Below are positions 27,279-36,118 of a stretch of DNA of 64,000 bases, piece by piece. The notes below the pieces were generated by a model. The model saw only the letters and a list, made by a program, of their open reading frames with translations. It did not search any database and was not told the origin of the DNA. The DNA is from Microcoleus vaginatus PCC 9802 (GTDB lineage: Bacteria; Cyanobacteriota; Cyanobacteriia; Cyanobacteriales; Microcoleaceae). The position numbers and the translations under genes are program-made. Numbering within the stretch: the stretch's first letter is position 1; each line of letters opens with the position of its first letter. The stretch covers positions 755,001-819,000 of the forward strand of contig CP031740.1 of the NCBI GenBank assembly GCA_022701275.1. Direction: 5' to 3'.

Positions 27279-28607
27279 CTAATTTAAAAGATACGATCCA
27301 ACCAACCGTCCCAGCCACAGCCCAAAACCGGAAGTAGCCACCAACAGGATAAACGTATAAAGCCCGCTGCCGTTGTGGCTCAACCTTTCTGCAGCTACCA
27401 TCCGCGCCACAACTCCAGCAATAATGCCGATCGCAGCCCAAGCCCCATAAACAGTCTTAGACCCGGCGATAGCGACAGCTTGGACGATCGCCCCCGAACC
27501 AGCCCCAGCAAAAGCCCCCGCCCACGCCCCAATCCCCAGCCCGATCGCACCTCCGAGCCCGACGGGGCCGCCAGAATTCACGCCTACTTCCGCCGCCAGC
27601 CCGCACGTCAAGCCGACAATCGCCCAACACACGGCCGCCACCAACGCCTTAACCCAATTCCCAGAATCTGTTCCCGCCATCAATCCCACCACTGTCACCA
27701 CTCCTCCTACAGCCAAAACAGCAGCCACAGCCCGCGACTCGGCCTCGGAACTGGCGATCGCCCCCAAACCAGCCCCAACGGCGCCCCAAGCAGCCCCTGT
27801 TTCCATTCCTCCCGCCTGAAAACCGGCGATCGACCCCCCTACCGCCCCAGCTAAAACTAACGCTGCCAGCCACACTCTAGGCGTTGCCGAACCCTCCGCC
27901 AGCAAAATCGCGGCCCACAGCCAATCTGCACCGCAGATTAAAGCCCACATCCACAGCGGGGCGGCTGATTTCGTCAAAATCCAACCGGTCAAAGCGTAAC
28001 TCGCCACGGCGATTGCCAGCGGCCACCAAGGGAAGCTTGAATAGTGTTGAGATGGCCGCACTTCCCTCGGCGCGCTTCGCGGTTTTGAGTATTGAGTTGA
28101 AAATTCTGTTTTCCTTTTCGAGGTAAGCTTTCGATAGTGTTGAGATGGTCGTGCTTCCCTCGCAACGCTTCGCCCTGGTTGCTTTCTGCCCCGCCACGCT
28201 TGACGATTGTGAGTGGTAAATCGTTTCTTGCTTGAAGAGTTTTTTTGAGTGAGAAATTTTTTGGAGGCGGCTTTTGGGCGGGTTTGACGGCGCTGGGAAC
28301 CAGGCCAGGCGGCTGATTTTCCAGAACGCCTTCTCAGCGGCTTTTCCGGCGCAGGGGGCGGTGGCTGCTGAAACTGTTTTTCGATCGACCTCGATGATTC
28401 AGGCTGACTCAGAAACAACACCAACTGCTGGTAAGCTTCATTAATTTCTGTTAATCTTTGGTGAGCTTTTTGTTGCAGGCGGTCATTGTTGGCAAACCGA
28501 TCGGGATGCCACACAAACGCTAAATCCCTGTAAGCGCGCTTAATTTCTTCTAAGGAAGCTCCCGGCTCAATTTCGAGGATTTCGTAGCATCGATTAATGT
28601 CAGCCAT
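27279..28607 (-). CDS. DnaJ-domain protein with a glycine-rich multi-helix membrane region
   Basis: From ATG 28607 the protein has 442 residues. Residues ~1-65 are a J domain: CYEILEIEPGASLEEIKRAY, the HPD motif in FVWHPDRF, then LTEINEAYQQLVLFL. A basic, Arg/Gln-rich linker (~70-190) leads to about eight or nine Gly/Ala-rich transmembrane segments (~195-440), many with GAxxGAxxG patterns. HPD-bearing J domains stimulate Hsp70 ATPase, so this may recruit an Hsp70 to the membrane. The linker contains a duplicated PSQHY-type peptide coded by a DNA repeat. A longer frame exists upstream (to 28733) but crosses a dispersed repeat, so the shorter start is chosen. Confidence 0.85.
   Translation of the reverse strand: MADINRCYEILEIEPGASLEEIKRAYRDLAFVWHPDRFANNDRLQQKAHQRLTEINEAYQQLVLFLSQPESSRSIEKQFQQPPPPAPEKPLRRRSGKSAAWPGSQRRQTRPKAASKKFLTQKNSSSKKRFTTHNRQAWRGRKQPGRSVAREARPSQHYRKLTSKRKTEFSTQYSKPRSAPREVRPSQHYSSFPWWPLAIAVASYALTGWILTKSAAPLWMWALICGADWLWAAILLAEGSATPRVWLAALVLAGAVGGSIAGFQAGGMETGAAWGAVGAGLGAIASSEAESRAVAAVLAVGGVVTVVGLMAGTDSGNWVKALVAAVCWAIVGLTCGLAAEVGVNSGGPVGLGGAIGLGIGAWAGAFAGAGSGAIVQAVAIAGSKTVYGAWAAIGIIAGVVARMVAAERLSHNGSGLYTFILLVATSGFGLWLGRLVGSYLLN
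28041..28173. repeat. Two ~40-bp direct repeats inside the DnaJ-like gene
   Basis: 28041-28080 and 28134-28173 share ATAGTGTTGAGATGG and a CTTCCCTCG...CGCTTCGC end. Read on the minus strand both encode (A/V)REVRPSQHY-like peptides. The GCGAAGCG...GAGGGAAG part resembles dispersed intergenic palindromes, so the linker seems to have grown by repeat insertion. Confidence 0.7.
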
Positions 28608-28810
28608 AGGCTTCGATCGGCAGGTGTTTGTAAATTTGCGTGAAGCGAAGCTATCCCGTAGGGAATCCCACTTAACATCTTCTACTATTCTCAGCCAAGC
28701 TGCACAGTAAGCCGAGATCCGATCGAGTGTCAAGCGTCCTCAAGTCTGCGGGCCATCCTTCGGGTCGATCGATGCCGACTGACAACTGAGTACAATGAGA
28801 AAATCCTTTC

Positions 28811-31800
28811 GTGCGATCGGTAACTGTGTCTGTGTCGGAAAATCAAGCTCCTACCTTCATTTTAGTTGACGGCCACTCCCTGGCCTTTCGCTCCTACTTC
28901 GCCTTTGCCAAAAGCCGAGATGGGGGTTTGCGAACTACGACAGGCATTCCCACCAGCGTCTGTTTTGGCTTTCTCAAGTCGCTCCTGGAAGTAATGGCGG
29001 CCCACGACCCCCAGTACATGGCGATCGCCTTTGACCTCGCCACACCCACATTTCGCCACGAAGCAGACGACACCTACAAAGCGGGTCGAGCCGAAACACC
29101 GGAAGATTTTAAGCCGGATATCAAAAACCTGCAAGAACTCCTCACCTATTTGAATTTACCTGCAATAACTGCTCCCGGTTTTGAGGCAGACGATGTTTTG
29201 GGAACTTTGGCAAACAAAGCCAGCGCGGCCGGTTATCAGGTCAAAATCCTCACGGGCGATCGAGATTTGTTTCAATTAGTAGAAACCGAAAAACAAATCA
29301 GCGTATTATATTTGAGTACCGATGAACTCAGGCGTTCGGGCAAAGGCAAATCCCAAGAATACGGCCCGGAAGCAGTCAAAGAAAAACTCGGTATTTTGCC
29401 ACAACAAGTAGTAGATTACAAAGCCCTCTGCGGCGACAAATCCGACAACATCCCCGGAGTTAAAGGCATCGGCGACAAAACCGCACTGCAATTGCTGGAA
29501 GCTTACAATTCCCTTGATGGAATTTATGCAGCCATCGATGAGATTAAAGGAGCAACTAAGAAAAAGCTAGAAGAAGGCAAAGAAGCTGCTTATCATTCTC
29601 AACGCATGGCGACAATTGTCCAAGACGTGCCCTTGGAAGTAGATTTAGAGAATTGCCAGCTTAAAGGTTTTGATGAAGCAGCCTTGATCCCCATGCTGGA
29701 AAAATTAGAATTTAAGACATTTTTAAGCAAAGTCAAACAAATTCAAAAACGGTTCGGCGGTGTAGAAGAAACCGTAGTAGAAAAGGGCGTAGAAGAAACC
29801 ATAGAAAAGAGTGTAGAAGACACAGTAGAAAAGGGCGAACCCGATGCCCAAGCCCTACTCCCCACAATAGATAAGCCACCTGCAACTTCTGAAAGTTCAG
29901 AAGACGACGCGTTGTGGTTTTTTAGTCCTGCAGAAACCCTAGCTGCCCAGCAGGAAAACAAACTGCCAATTAAACCCAGAATTATTCAAACAACCGAACA
30001 GTTAAACGAATTAGTCCAACTGCTGCAAACCTACACCGACAAAGCCTCACCCGTGGCGTGGGATACCGAAACCACCGCCATCGAACCGCGAGACGCCGAA
30101 TTAGTGGGAATTGGCTGCTGTTGGGGAACTGGCGAAGAGGATGTCGCTTACATTCCCACGGGACACAAAACGGGCAAAAACGTGGATAAAGCCACAGTTT
30201 TAAATGCTTTGCGTCCGATTTTGGAAAGCGAGAATTATCCGAAGGCGCTGCAAAATGCTAAGTTTGATCGATCGATCCTGCGCTGTCAGGGAATCAAACT
30301 AGCCGGAGTCGTCTTCGACACCATGCTAGCCAGTTACGTACTCAACCCAGAAACTAGCCACAGTCTCAGCGAATTGTCAAGGCACTACTTAAAAATTGTT
30401 GCCAAAACTTACAATGAATTAGTGCCGAAAAACAAAACAATTGCTGACATTAGCATTCGAGAAGTAGCCGACTACTGCGGCATGGATGTTCACACCACAT
30501 TTCAGTTAGTAGGTAAACTGAGAACTGATTTAGATAAAGCTGATGAACATAACTTTCGCGATAAGTCTTTGCACAAGTTGCTGCTGGAAGTAGAACAGCC
30601 CCTAGAACCTGTTTTAGCTGAAATGGAATTCTGCGGAATTCGCATTGATTCAGCTTACCTGCAAGAACTATCGCAACAGCTAGAAAAGAGCTTAAAAGAA
30701 ATAGAAGAAAAGACTTATCAAGCAGCAGGGAGAAAGTTTAATTTAGGTTCCCCGAAACAACTCAGCGAAATATTGTTAGAAAAAATCCCCGATGAGTTTC
30801 AGAAAAAGTCTCGCAAAACAAAGACTGGATACTCTACAGACGCCGCTGTTTTGGATAAATTGCAAGGAGACCACCCGATTGTAGACGATTTATTAGAACA
30901 CCGAACATTATCCAAGTTGAAATCAACTTACGTCGATGCTTTGCCACAGTTAGTGCGTGCGGAGACCGGGCGAGTGCATACAGATTTCAACCAAACTGCA
31001 ACTGGTACGGGAAGGCTTTCTTCTTCCAATCCAAATTTACAAAATATTCCCATCCGCACCGAGTTTTCGCGACAAATTCGCAAGGCTTTTTTGCCGGAAG
31101 AAGGTTGGCTGATGGTGTCGGCTGACTATTCTCAAATTGAACTGCGAATTTTGGCTCACTTGAGTCAAGAACCTGTGTTAATTGAAGCTTATCAAAATAA
31201 CCGAGATGTGCATACCGTAACGGCCAAACTGCTGTTTGAAAAAGAGGAAGTAACGCCGGACGAAAGACGGTTTGGCAAAACAATTAATTTTGGCGTAATT
31301 TACGGTATGGGGGCGATTAAGTTTGGTCGTTCGATGGGCAAAACTTCAGCAGACGGCAAAGAGTTTATTAAGCGATTTAACGAGCGTTACATTAAGGTTT
31401 TTGAATTTTTGGAGAAAGTAAAAAAAGAGGCGATCGCCCTCGGATACGTTACCACAATTCTAGGCCGCCGCCGCTATTTAAAATTCGAGAGCGAAAGCCT
31501 CCTGGACTTAAAAGGCCGCAATCCCCAAGACATTCACTCCGATAGACTTAAATCTGTCAGCAGAGATGACGCCCAATCTTTGCGGGCGGCAGCCAACGCT
31601 CCCATTCAAGGCTCTAGTGCTGATATCATTAAACTTGCCATGATTGAAGTACACAAAATTTTGCAAAACTATCAGGCGCGGCTGCTGCTGCAAGTTCACG
31701 ATGAATTAATTTTTGAAGTACCTCCCGAGGAATGGGAAGAATTGCAGCCGAAAATTAGAACTGCGATGGAAAATGCTCTGCCACTACTTAGCGTACCGCT

Positions 31801-31846
31801 AATAGTTGACATCCACGCTGGGCAAAATTGGATGGAAACTAAATAA
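28811..31846 (+). CDS. polA: DNA polymerase I
   Basis: The 1011-residue enzyme has all three classical domains. The N-terminal 5'-3' exonuclease (1-300) shows FILVDGHSLAFRSYF, ADDVLGTLA, LTGDRDLFQLV and CGDKSDNIPGVKGIG. The 3'-5' exonuclease keeps its acidic motifs: WDTETTA (~418-424), NAKFDRSIL and YCGMDVHTT, so proofreading is probably active. The polymerase has DYSQIELRILAH (motif A, ~771), the O helix RRFGKTINFGVIYG and VHDELIFEV (motif C). Repair and Okazaki-fragment processing are its roles. A variable acidic linker with EKGVEETIEKSVE repeats (~320-360) explains the extra length over E. coli. Starts GTG 28811, 28826 or 28832 are possible. Confidence 0.96.
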   Translation: MRSVTVSVSENQAPTFILVDGHSLAFRSYFAFAKSRDGGLRTTTGIPTSVCFGFLKSLLEVMAAHDPQYMAIAFDLATPTFRHEADDTYKAGRAETPEDFKPDIKNLQELLTYLNLPAITAPGFEADDVLGTLANKASAAGYQVKILTGDRDLFQLVETEKQISVLYLSTDELRRSGKGKSQEYGPEAVKEKLGILPQQVVDYKALCGDKSDNIPGVKGIGDKTALQLLEAYNSLDGIYAAIDEIKGATKKKLEEGKEAAYHSQRMATIVQDVPLEVDLENCQLKGFDEAALIPMLEKLEFKTFLSKVKQIQKRFGGVEETVVEKGVEETIEKSVEDTVEKGEPDAQALLPTIDKPPATSESSEDDALWFFSPAETLAAQQENKLPIKPRIIQTTEQLNELVQLLQTYTDKASPVAWDTETTAIEPRDAELVGIGCCWGTGEEDVAYIPTGHKTGKNVDKATVLNALRPILESENYPKALQNAKFDRSILRCQGIKLAGVVFDTMLASYVLNPETSHSLSELSRHYLKIVAKTYNELVPKNKTIADISIREVADYCGMDVHTTFQLVGKLRTDLDKADEHNFRDKSLHKLLLEVEQPLEPVLAEMEFCGIRIDSAYLQELSQQLEKSLKEIEEKTYQAAGRKFNLGSPKQLSEILLEKIPDEFQKKSRKTKTGYSTDAAVLDKLQGDHPIVDDLLEHRTLSKLKSTYVDALPQLVRAETGRVHTDFNQTATGTGRLSSSNPNLQNIPIRTEFSRQIRKAFLPEEGWLMVSADYSQIELRILAHLSQEPVLIEAYQNNRDVHTVTAKLLFEKEEVTPDERRFGKTINFGVIYGMGAIKFGRSMGKTSADGKEFIKRFNERYIKVFEFLEKVKKEAIALGYVTTILGRRRYLKFESESLLDLKGRNPQDIHSDRLKSVSRDDAQSLRAAANAPIQGSSADIIKLAMIEVHKILQNYQARLLLQVHDELIFEVPPEEWEELQPKIRTAMENALPLLSVPLIVDIHAGQNWMETK

Positions 31847-31857
31847 AACACAGAAAT

Positions 31858-32430
31858 ATGAGCCAACCTAAAATCGCCATTTTCCCAAAAATAAAAACCT
31901 TAAGTGCAGTTGCTCTGCTATTGCTACTATTCGGGTGTCCCCAAAAGTTAGCGCCCAACAACTATGCTGTCAAGCGAGTCAGCGACGGCGACACTCTTGT
32001 CGCTAGCGATGCCGCCGGGAAAGATATAAAAGTGCGTTTTGCCTGTGTAGATGCACCGGAAGTCGCGCACACAAATGCTGAGAAAAATAGCAAAGCATCA
32101 GCACTAAAAAATCAATTTAAGTGGGGAAATTTAGCGCACCAAAAAATGCAGCAGCTCGTCAAACAAGGGGGGGGTCGCGTTGTTTTGACCGTCACCGATA
32201 CTGACCGCTACGGTCGCAAAGTTAGCGAAGTTCGGTTGCCAAACGGTACATTTGCCCAAGAAGTTTTGATCCGCGAGGGATTAGCAATGGTTTACCGTCC
32301 TTACTTGAAAAACTGTCCGAGTGCAAGTATTCTGGAACAAGCGGAAGCCGAAGCTAAGAAAAAGCGTCGCGGCGTTTGGGGAGATTCTAAGTTTGTTCCT
32401 GCGTGGAAATTTCGGAACAGTGATAAATGA
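31858..32430 (+). CDS. Thermonuclease-family (SNase) lipoprotein
   Basis: The 190-residue protein has a lipoprotein signal with lipobox LLFGC (Cys27). A staphylococcal nuclease-like domain follows, with VKRVSDGDTLVA, VRFACVDAPEVA (catalytic Arg and Glu region), DTDRYGRKVSEVRL (second catalytic Arg) and IREGLAMVYRPYLKNC. It should cleave DNA/RNA with calcium at the periplasmic face or outside. It begins 11 bp after polA and is probably co-transcribed with it, an arrangement with no obvious functional logic. Confidence 0.9.
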   Translation: MSQPKIAIFPKIKTLSAVALLLLLFGCPQKLAPNNYAVKRVSDGDTLVASDAAGKDIKVRFACVDAPEVAHTNAEKNSKASALKNQFKWGNLAHQKMQQLVKQGGGRVVLTVTDTDRYGRKVSEVRLPNGTFAQEVLIREGLAMVYRPYLKNCPSASILEQAEAEAKKKRRGVWGDSKFVPAWKFRNSDK

Positions 32431-32961
32431 TGGGAAGAAGTCCCTTCGACTTCGTGATCCGGTAAAAAGAAGGAAAGTTGTAGGAGTACGAGCTAACTCT
32501 TGCCTTGGGAGTTTTGTTAGTCTAGTATAGCCACAAGTTTCAACCGATTTGTATATTGACAGGGACAGGATTATGTTGTTGGGGTGGAATATGGGAACCT
32601 GTATCAGACATTTACAGTCTGGGACTTACTCAGGTTTTGTTAAACCCCGTCTATACTATAAATCTTAGGTTTAGCTGCTCCGCATCGGCCCAGAAAGCGG
32701 GTTTCTAGATACCGATGCCGATCGTCCTAATTTAGTACAATACAATCAGGACGACGTTCTGCTCCTACGGTCTGCAATCTGTGGAGTTTCGGCGATAGCT
32801 GACGCCAGATTCATCTAAAACCAGACATGAGTTCGATCGCACTTTTCTCCGACCTGTTTTTTCGGAAAAGTCAACAAATGTGATAGGCTCCAGATAAACT
32901 AATAGACTGCTGACAAAAGCGATCTATTGCAATCACCCAAAATTAACTTTAAGGGACATCA
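32431..32961. other. Intergenic region, no gene seen
   Basis: All frames over these 531 bp are broken. A short complementary pair, GATCGTCCTAATTTAGT and the following AATCAGGACGAC, could form a weak hairpin near 32720-32755. Nothing else definite; the promoter of the following secreted-protein gene is presumably here. Confidence 0.4.
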
Positions 32962-33483
32962 ATGAATTTCAAACATCTGGTTATTTCCGGCCTTGCGCTG
33001 ATCCTGGGTACTGCAATTGTAGGAAATGCGATTGCTCAAGAACTGACCGACAACCAAAAAACGGTTATTTGTCGCTTGAAAACAGAAGTTGACCAGCGGA
33101 AAAGCAACGGTCAAAAGTTAGTATTTGTGCCGTTGCTGGGTCAAGTTCGCAAGCAAGTTTCATCTCCTTTTAGAGCCACGCTGCATCCTAATGTGGAGTA
33201 TGTTTTTGTTGCCACTTGCGACGGAAATTGCCAGGATTTAAACTTATCTCTCAAGGATGCCAGCGGGCAGGAAATAGCTGCGAGTCAAAAAACAGGCGAA
33301 CTGGCCTCAATCTCTTTTACTCCCCCATCCCAAGGCGAATATCAAATCAGTGCTAAACCGGGCGAATGCACGACGGCTGAGGGTTGCAGTTACGGCCTGG
33401 GAATTTTCGTTCCTGCCTCTGCGAGCGTACCTAATGCTTCAAGAATTCCTGCTGAGATAGCACAATTTCGACTTTGCCAGTAG
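32962..33483 (+). CDS. Secreted hypothetical protein
   Basis: The 173-residue protein has a classical signal peptide (LVISGLALILGTAIVGNAIA, cleavage before QELT). The mature part has six Cys and a beta-sandwich-like region, NVEYVFVATCDGNCQDLNLS and FTPPSQGEYQISAKPGEC, resembling PPC-type extracellular domains. A purine-rich AAGGGACATCA precedes the ATG and may serve as ribosome-binding site. Export to periplasm is well supported; function is not. Confidence 0.75.
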   Translation: MNFKHLVISGLALILGTAIVGNAIAQELTDNQKTVICRLKTEVDQRKSNGQKLVFVPLLGQVRKQVSSPFRATLHPNVEYVFVATCDGNCQDLNLSLKDASGQEIAASQKTGELASISFTPPSQGEYQISAKPGECTTAEGCSYGLGIFVPASASVPNASRIPAEIAQFRLCQ

Positions 33484-33887
33484 GGTAACAGCGATAGAGT
33501 TGTGGGTTGCGAGTAGAGTAGAGTTTTCAATCAGAAATCTAACTCATAACTTGCAACTTATAACTCGCGACTTATATCGCAACCACGCCCGACGGTGAGT
33601 ACGTTCTTAATGACTGAAACTATGTCTTTGACTGCTTCTTCCTTCTTGCTTTTTTTTACTCTGAGCGACTAGCCCGTTCGTATCGCCGAAGCGAAGGGAG
33701 CCGAAGGCAGCCAAAGAGCCTTATTCCTTCTGCTATAATTTGTTACGCATAACTGCTCCAAAGTGTCAAGCCGATCGAGCTGTGGAACTCTGCAAAGACC
33801 CAATAACTGCCGAAACCTAGTCCGAAGCCAGAACTTTATTTACCCTCCGGCAGGCATCAATTAGAATATAGATGGTGCCTCTCAAAG
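33484..33887. other. Intergenic region, no gene seen
   Basis: Contains a degenerate dispersed repeat (CGTATCGCCGAAGCGAAGGG..., 33678-33710) and short direct repeats ACTTATAACTCGCGACTTATA. Presumed promoter region of the following kinase; no motif stands out. Confidence 0.4.
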
Positions 33888-35621
33888 GTGACGAGTACAT
33901 TGCCCATGTCTTTAACCTTAGCTTTGAAAAATCAACTGCAGAACCGTCCTCAAATAGGGTTGAAAAGTCTGTTGGGCCGCTTAGGTATCAGGCAGAAAAT
34001 CGGCTGCGGATACGCCTTGGTCATTGGTATTGCCGTTTTAGGTGCTGTGGCGGGACGGGGTGTAGAATCCTATCACAAACAGCAAGTTAGAGAAAAACTA
34101 GCGTTTGACCGAGATAAAGCGGAAATCCTGACAAACCTCGCTAATACGGTGCAGGAAGTCAGAATTCAGCAGCAAGAGCTGGCGAGTCTGACGGGCAAAC
34201 CGCAAATTTTCGATCGCCAACGCTCGGAATTCCTGGCTCGCGTTGCTCAGATGAGCGGCATCCTCGAACAACTGCAAACCCCGTCGCCGACGAAGAATCC
34301 CGAGATTGCCAAAGACTACCAACAGCTTCAACAGTTCGCTCAAGTCAACGGCAAAACCGTAGAATCATACTTTCAACAAGTACAAAAATTGTTGGCTACG
34401 GCGAAATTATCTGCTTTGAATCCGAAGCAGCAGCAGGCATTGGGGCAGAACTTGAACAATTTTGTGGCTGGCGAAACGGCTTTGAAACTCAAAGAGTTTT
34501 CCGAGGATTCAGCCCAACTGGCCGGTAACTTTGGCGATAAAGCAGACGAGGCATTTAGAACCTACGAGAAAGCAGAAAAACTTGGAACTCTGATTCTGGT
34601 TTGCTCTCTAGCAGTATCCGCCGGTATCGCAGCCCTACTGGCAGCATACACCAGCCGGGCGATCGCCCGCCCCTTAGAAGCCACCACCCTCATCGCCCAG
34701 CGAGTTACCGAAGAATCAAACTTTGATTTGCAAGTACCCGTCACTACCTCTGACGAAGTGGGAATGCTGGCAGTTGCGCTCAACGAACTCATTCAGCGGG
34801 TAGCAGAATATACAGAAGACTTGCACGAAGCAAAAGTAGCAGCCGAAGCTGCCAACCGTTCCAAAAGTGCATTTCTCGCCAACATGAGCCACGAACTCCG
34901 CACCCCCCTCAATGCCATCATCAACTACAGCGAAATGCTGCAAGAAGATGCTCAAGATTCCGGTTCCGAAGATTTTCTCCCCGACTTAGAAAAAATTCAA
35001 ACCGCAGGCAAACACCTGCTCGACATGATCAGCGACATCCTCGACATTTCTAAAATAGAAGCAGGTCACGTCACCCTTTATTTAGAAAACTTCGACGTGG
35101 CGACCATGATTGAAGAAGTGATGACTACGGCTCAACCGCTAGTAGAGAAAAAAGGCAATGCTTTAGCACTGAAAACCAAAGGCGAACTCGGCACAATGTA
35201 CGCCGACCAACCGAAAGTGCGGCAAATTCTCCTCAATTTGCTCAGCAATGCTGCCAAATTTACCGAAAAAGGGGTCATTACTATCGGCGTCGAAAGAATT
35301 ATAATTGAAAAATCCAGACCGACGAAACAAAATAAAAATAATGATTTTTACTCGGGTTCAAACTACAGTTCTCAAGTCTTAATTTTTAGAGTCAGCGACA
35401 CCGGCATTGGGATGACAAACGAGCAATTAGAGCAGATATTTAAACCTTTTATTCAAGCTGATGCCTCGACTACCCGCAAGTACGGAGGCACGGGTTTGGG
35501 ATTGACAATTAGCCAGCGTTTGTGTCAAATTCTCGGCGGCGAAATTAGCGTCGAAAGCGAGGACGGTAAAGGTTCAACTTTTATTGTCAGTCTCCCGGAA
35601 CGGGTGGTAATGCAGGCATGA
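33888..35621 (+). CDS. Membrane sensor histidine kinase with HAMP domain
   Basis: The 577-residue protein has two transmembrane helices (~39-57 and ~235-255), which enclose a helical periplasmic sensor of ~175 residues. HAMP follows, with SRAIARPLEATTLIAQRVTE. The kinase core has HisKA motif FLANMSHELRTPLNAIINYS and HATPase_c boxes LLNLLSNAAKFTEKG, VSDTGIGM and YGGTGLGLTISQRLCQ. No receiver or output domain is attached and no response regulator gene is adjacent, so its partner is elsewhere. GTG 33888 or ATG 33906 may be the start. A heptamer array starts 10 bp after the stop. Confidence 0.92.
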   Translation: MTSTLPMSLTLALKNQLQNRPQIGLKSLLGRLGIRQKIGCGYALVIGIAVLGAVAGRGVESYHKQQVREKLAFDRDKAEILTNLANTVQEVRIQQQELASLTGKPQIFDRQRSEFLARVAQMSGILEQLQTPSPTKNPEIAKDYQQLQQFAQVNGKTVESYFQQVQKLLATAKLSALNPKQQQALGQNLNNFVAGETALKLKEFSEDSAQLAGNFGDKADEAFRTYEKAEKLGTLILVCSLAVSAGIAALLAAYTSRAIARPLEATTLIAQRVTEESNFDLQVPVTTSDEVGMLAVALNELIQRVAEYTEDLHEAKVAAEAANRSKSAFLANMSHELRTPLNAIINYSEMLQEDAQDSGSEDFLPDLEKIQTAGKHLLDMISDILDISKIEAGHVTLYLENFDVATMIEEVMTTAQPLVEKKGNALALKTKGELGTMYADQPKVRQILLNLLSNAAKFTEKGVITIGVERIIIEKSRPTKQNKNNDFYSGSNYSSQVLIFRVSDTGIGMTNEQLEQIFKPFIQADASTTRKYGGTGLGLTISQRLCQILGGEISVESEDGKGSTFIVSLPERVVMQA

Positions 35622-36118
35622 AGTCAATCGATTTTAGATTTTAGATTTTAGATTTTAGATTGAAGCATTGACCCCACGGATAAATTCGGGGGCTTGTTTA
35701 TCGGAGACAGGTTTTTTATTTCTCCACCGATGAATCCGGGGGCTTGTATCCTGGATGCTTTGGGTCAGGCAAAATATGGATTTTGACAGGGATACACGGA
35801 TTAATGATTGAGCATTCGTCAATAGTCAGGAGGCAGATATTCAAGGAAAAAGAAAGAGGAAGGAAGAGGGAAATTTTAAAAGGTATTGATATAGCAACCG
35901 CCAATGTGGTTAGGGCATAAAATGTAAGTAGCCTCAATTGCCGTGCGATCGCAAAACCCATCTCCAAAGTTGCACTTTTAAATATCAATGCTTCGGACAG
36001 TTTTTGATTACCAACCGTAGAATATTTCAAGGCTCCAAGGCAATCGAGCTACTAACGGAAAATCAAGGGTTTCAGACTACGAAATAAAAACATCCAGACT
36101 ATTGAAATATCAGGGCTT
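35622..36118. other. Intergenic region: heptamers plus first copy of duplicated leader
   Basis: An (ATTTTAG)n array spans 35631-35661. Two GGGGGCTTGT-containing segments follow (35683-35750). From about 35889 to the ATG at 36119 the sequence is ~85-90% identical to 38009-38241, the leader of the second paralogue, including GTGCGATCGCAAAACCCATC and CAGACTACGAAATAAAAAC. Confidence 0.7.

Noticed and set aside
28608-28733. N-terminal extension of the DnaJ-like gene
   Set aside because: The extra 42 codons cross a CGAAGC...CCCGTAGGGAATC dispersed repeat; the J domain starts immediately after ATG 28607.
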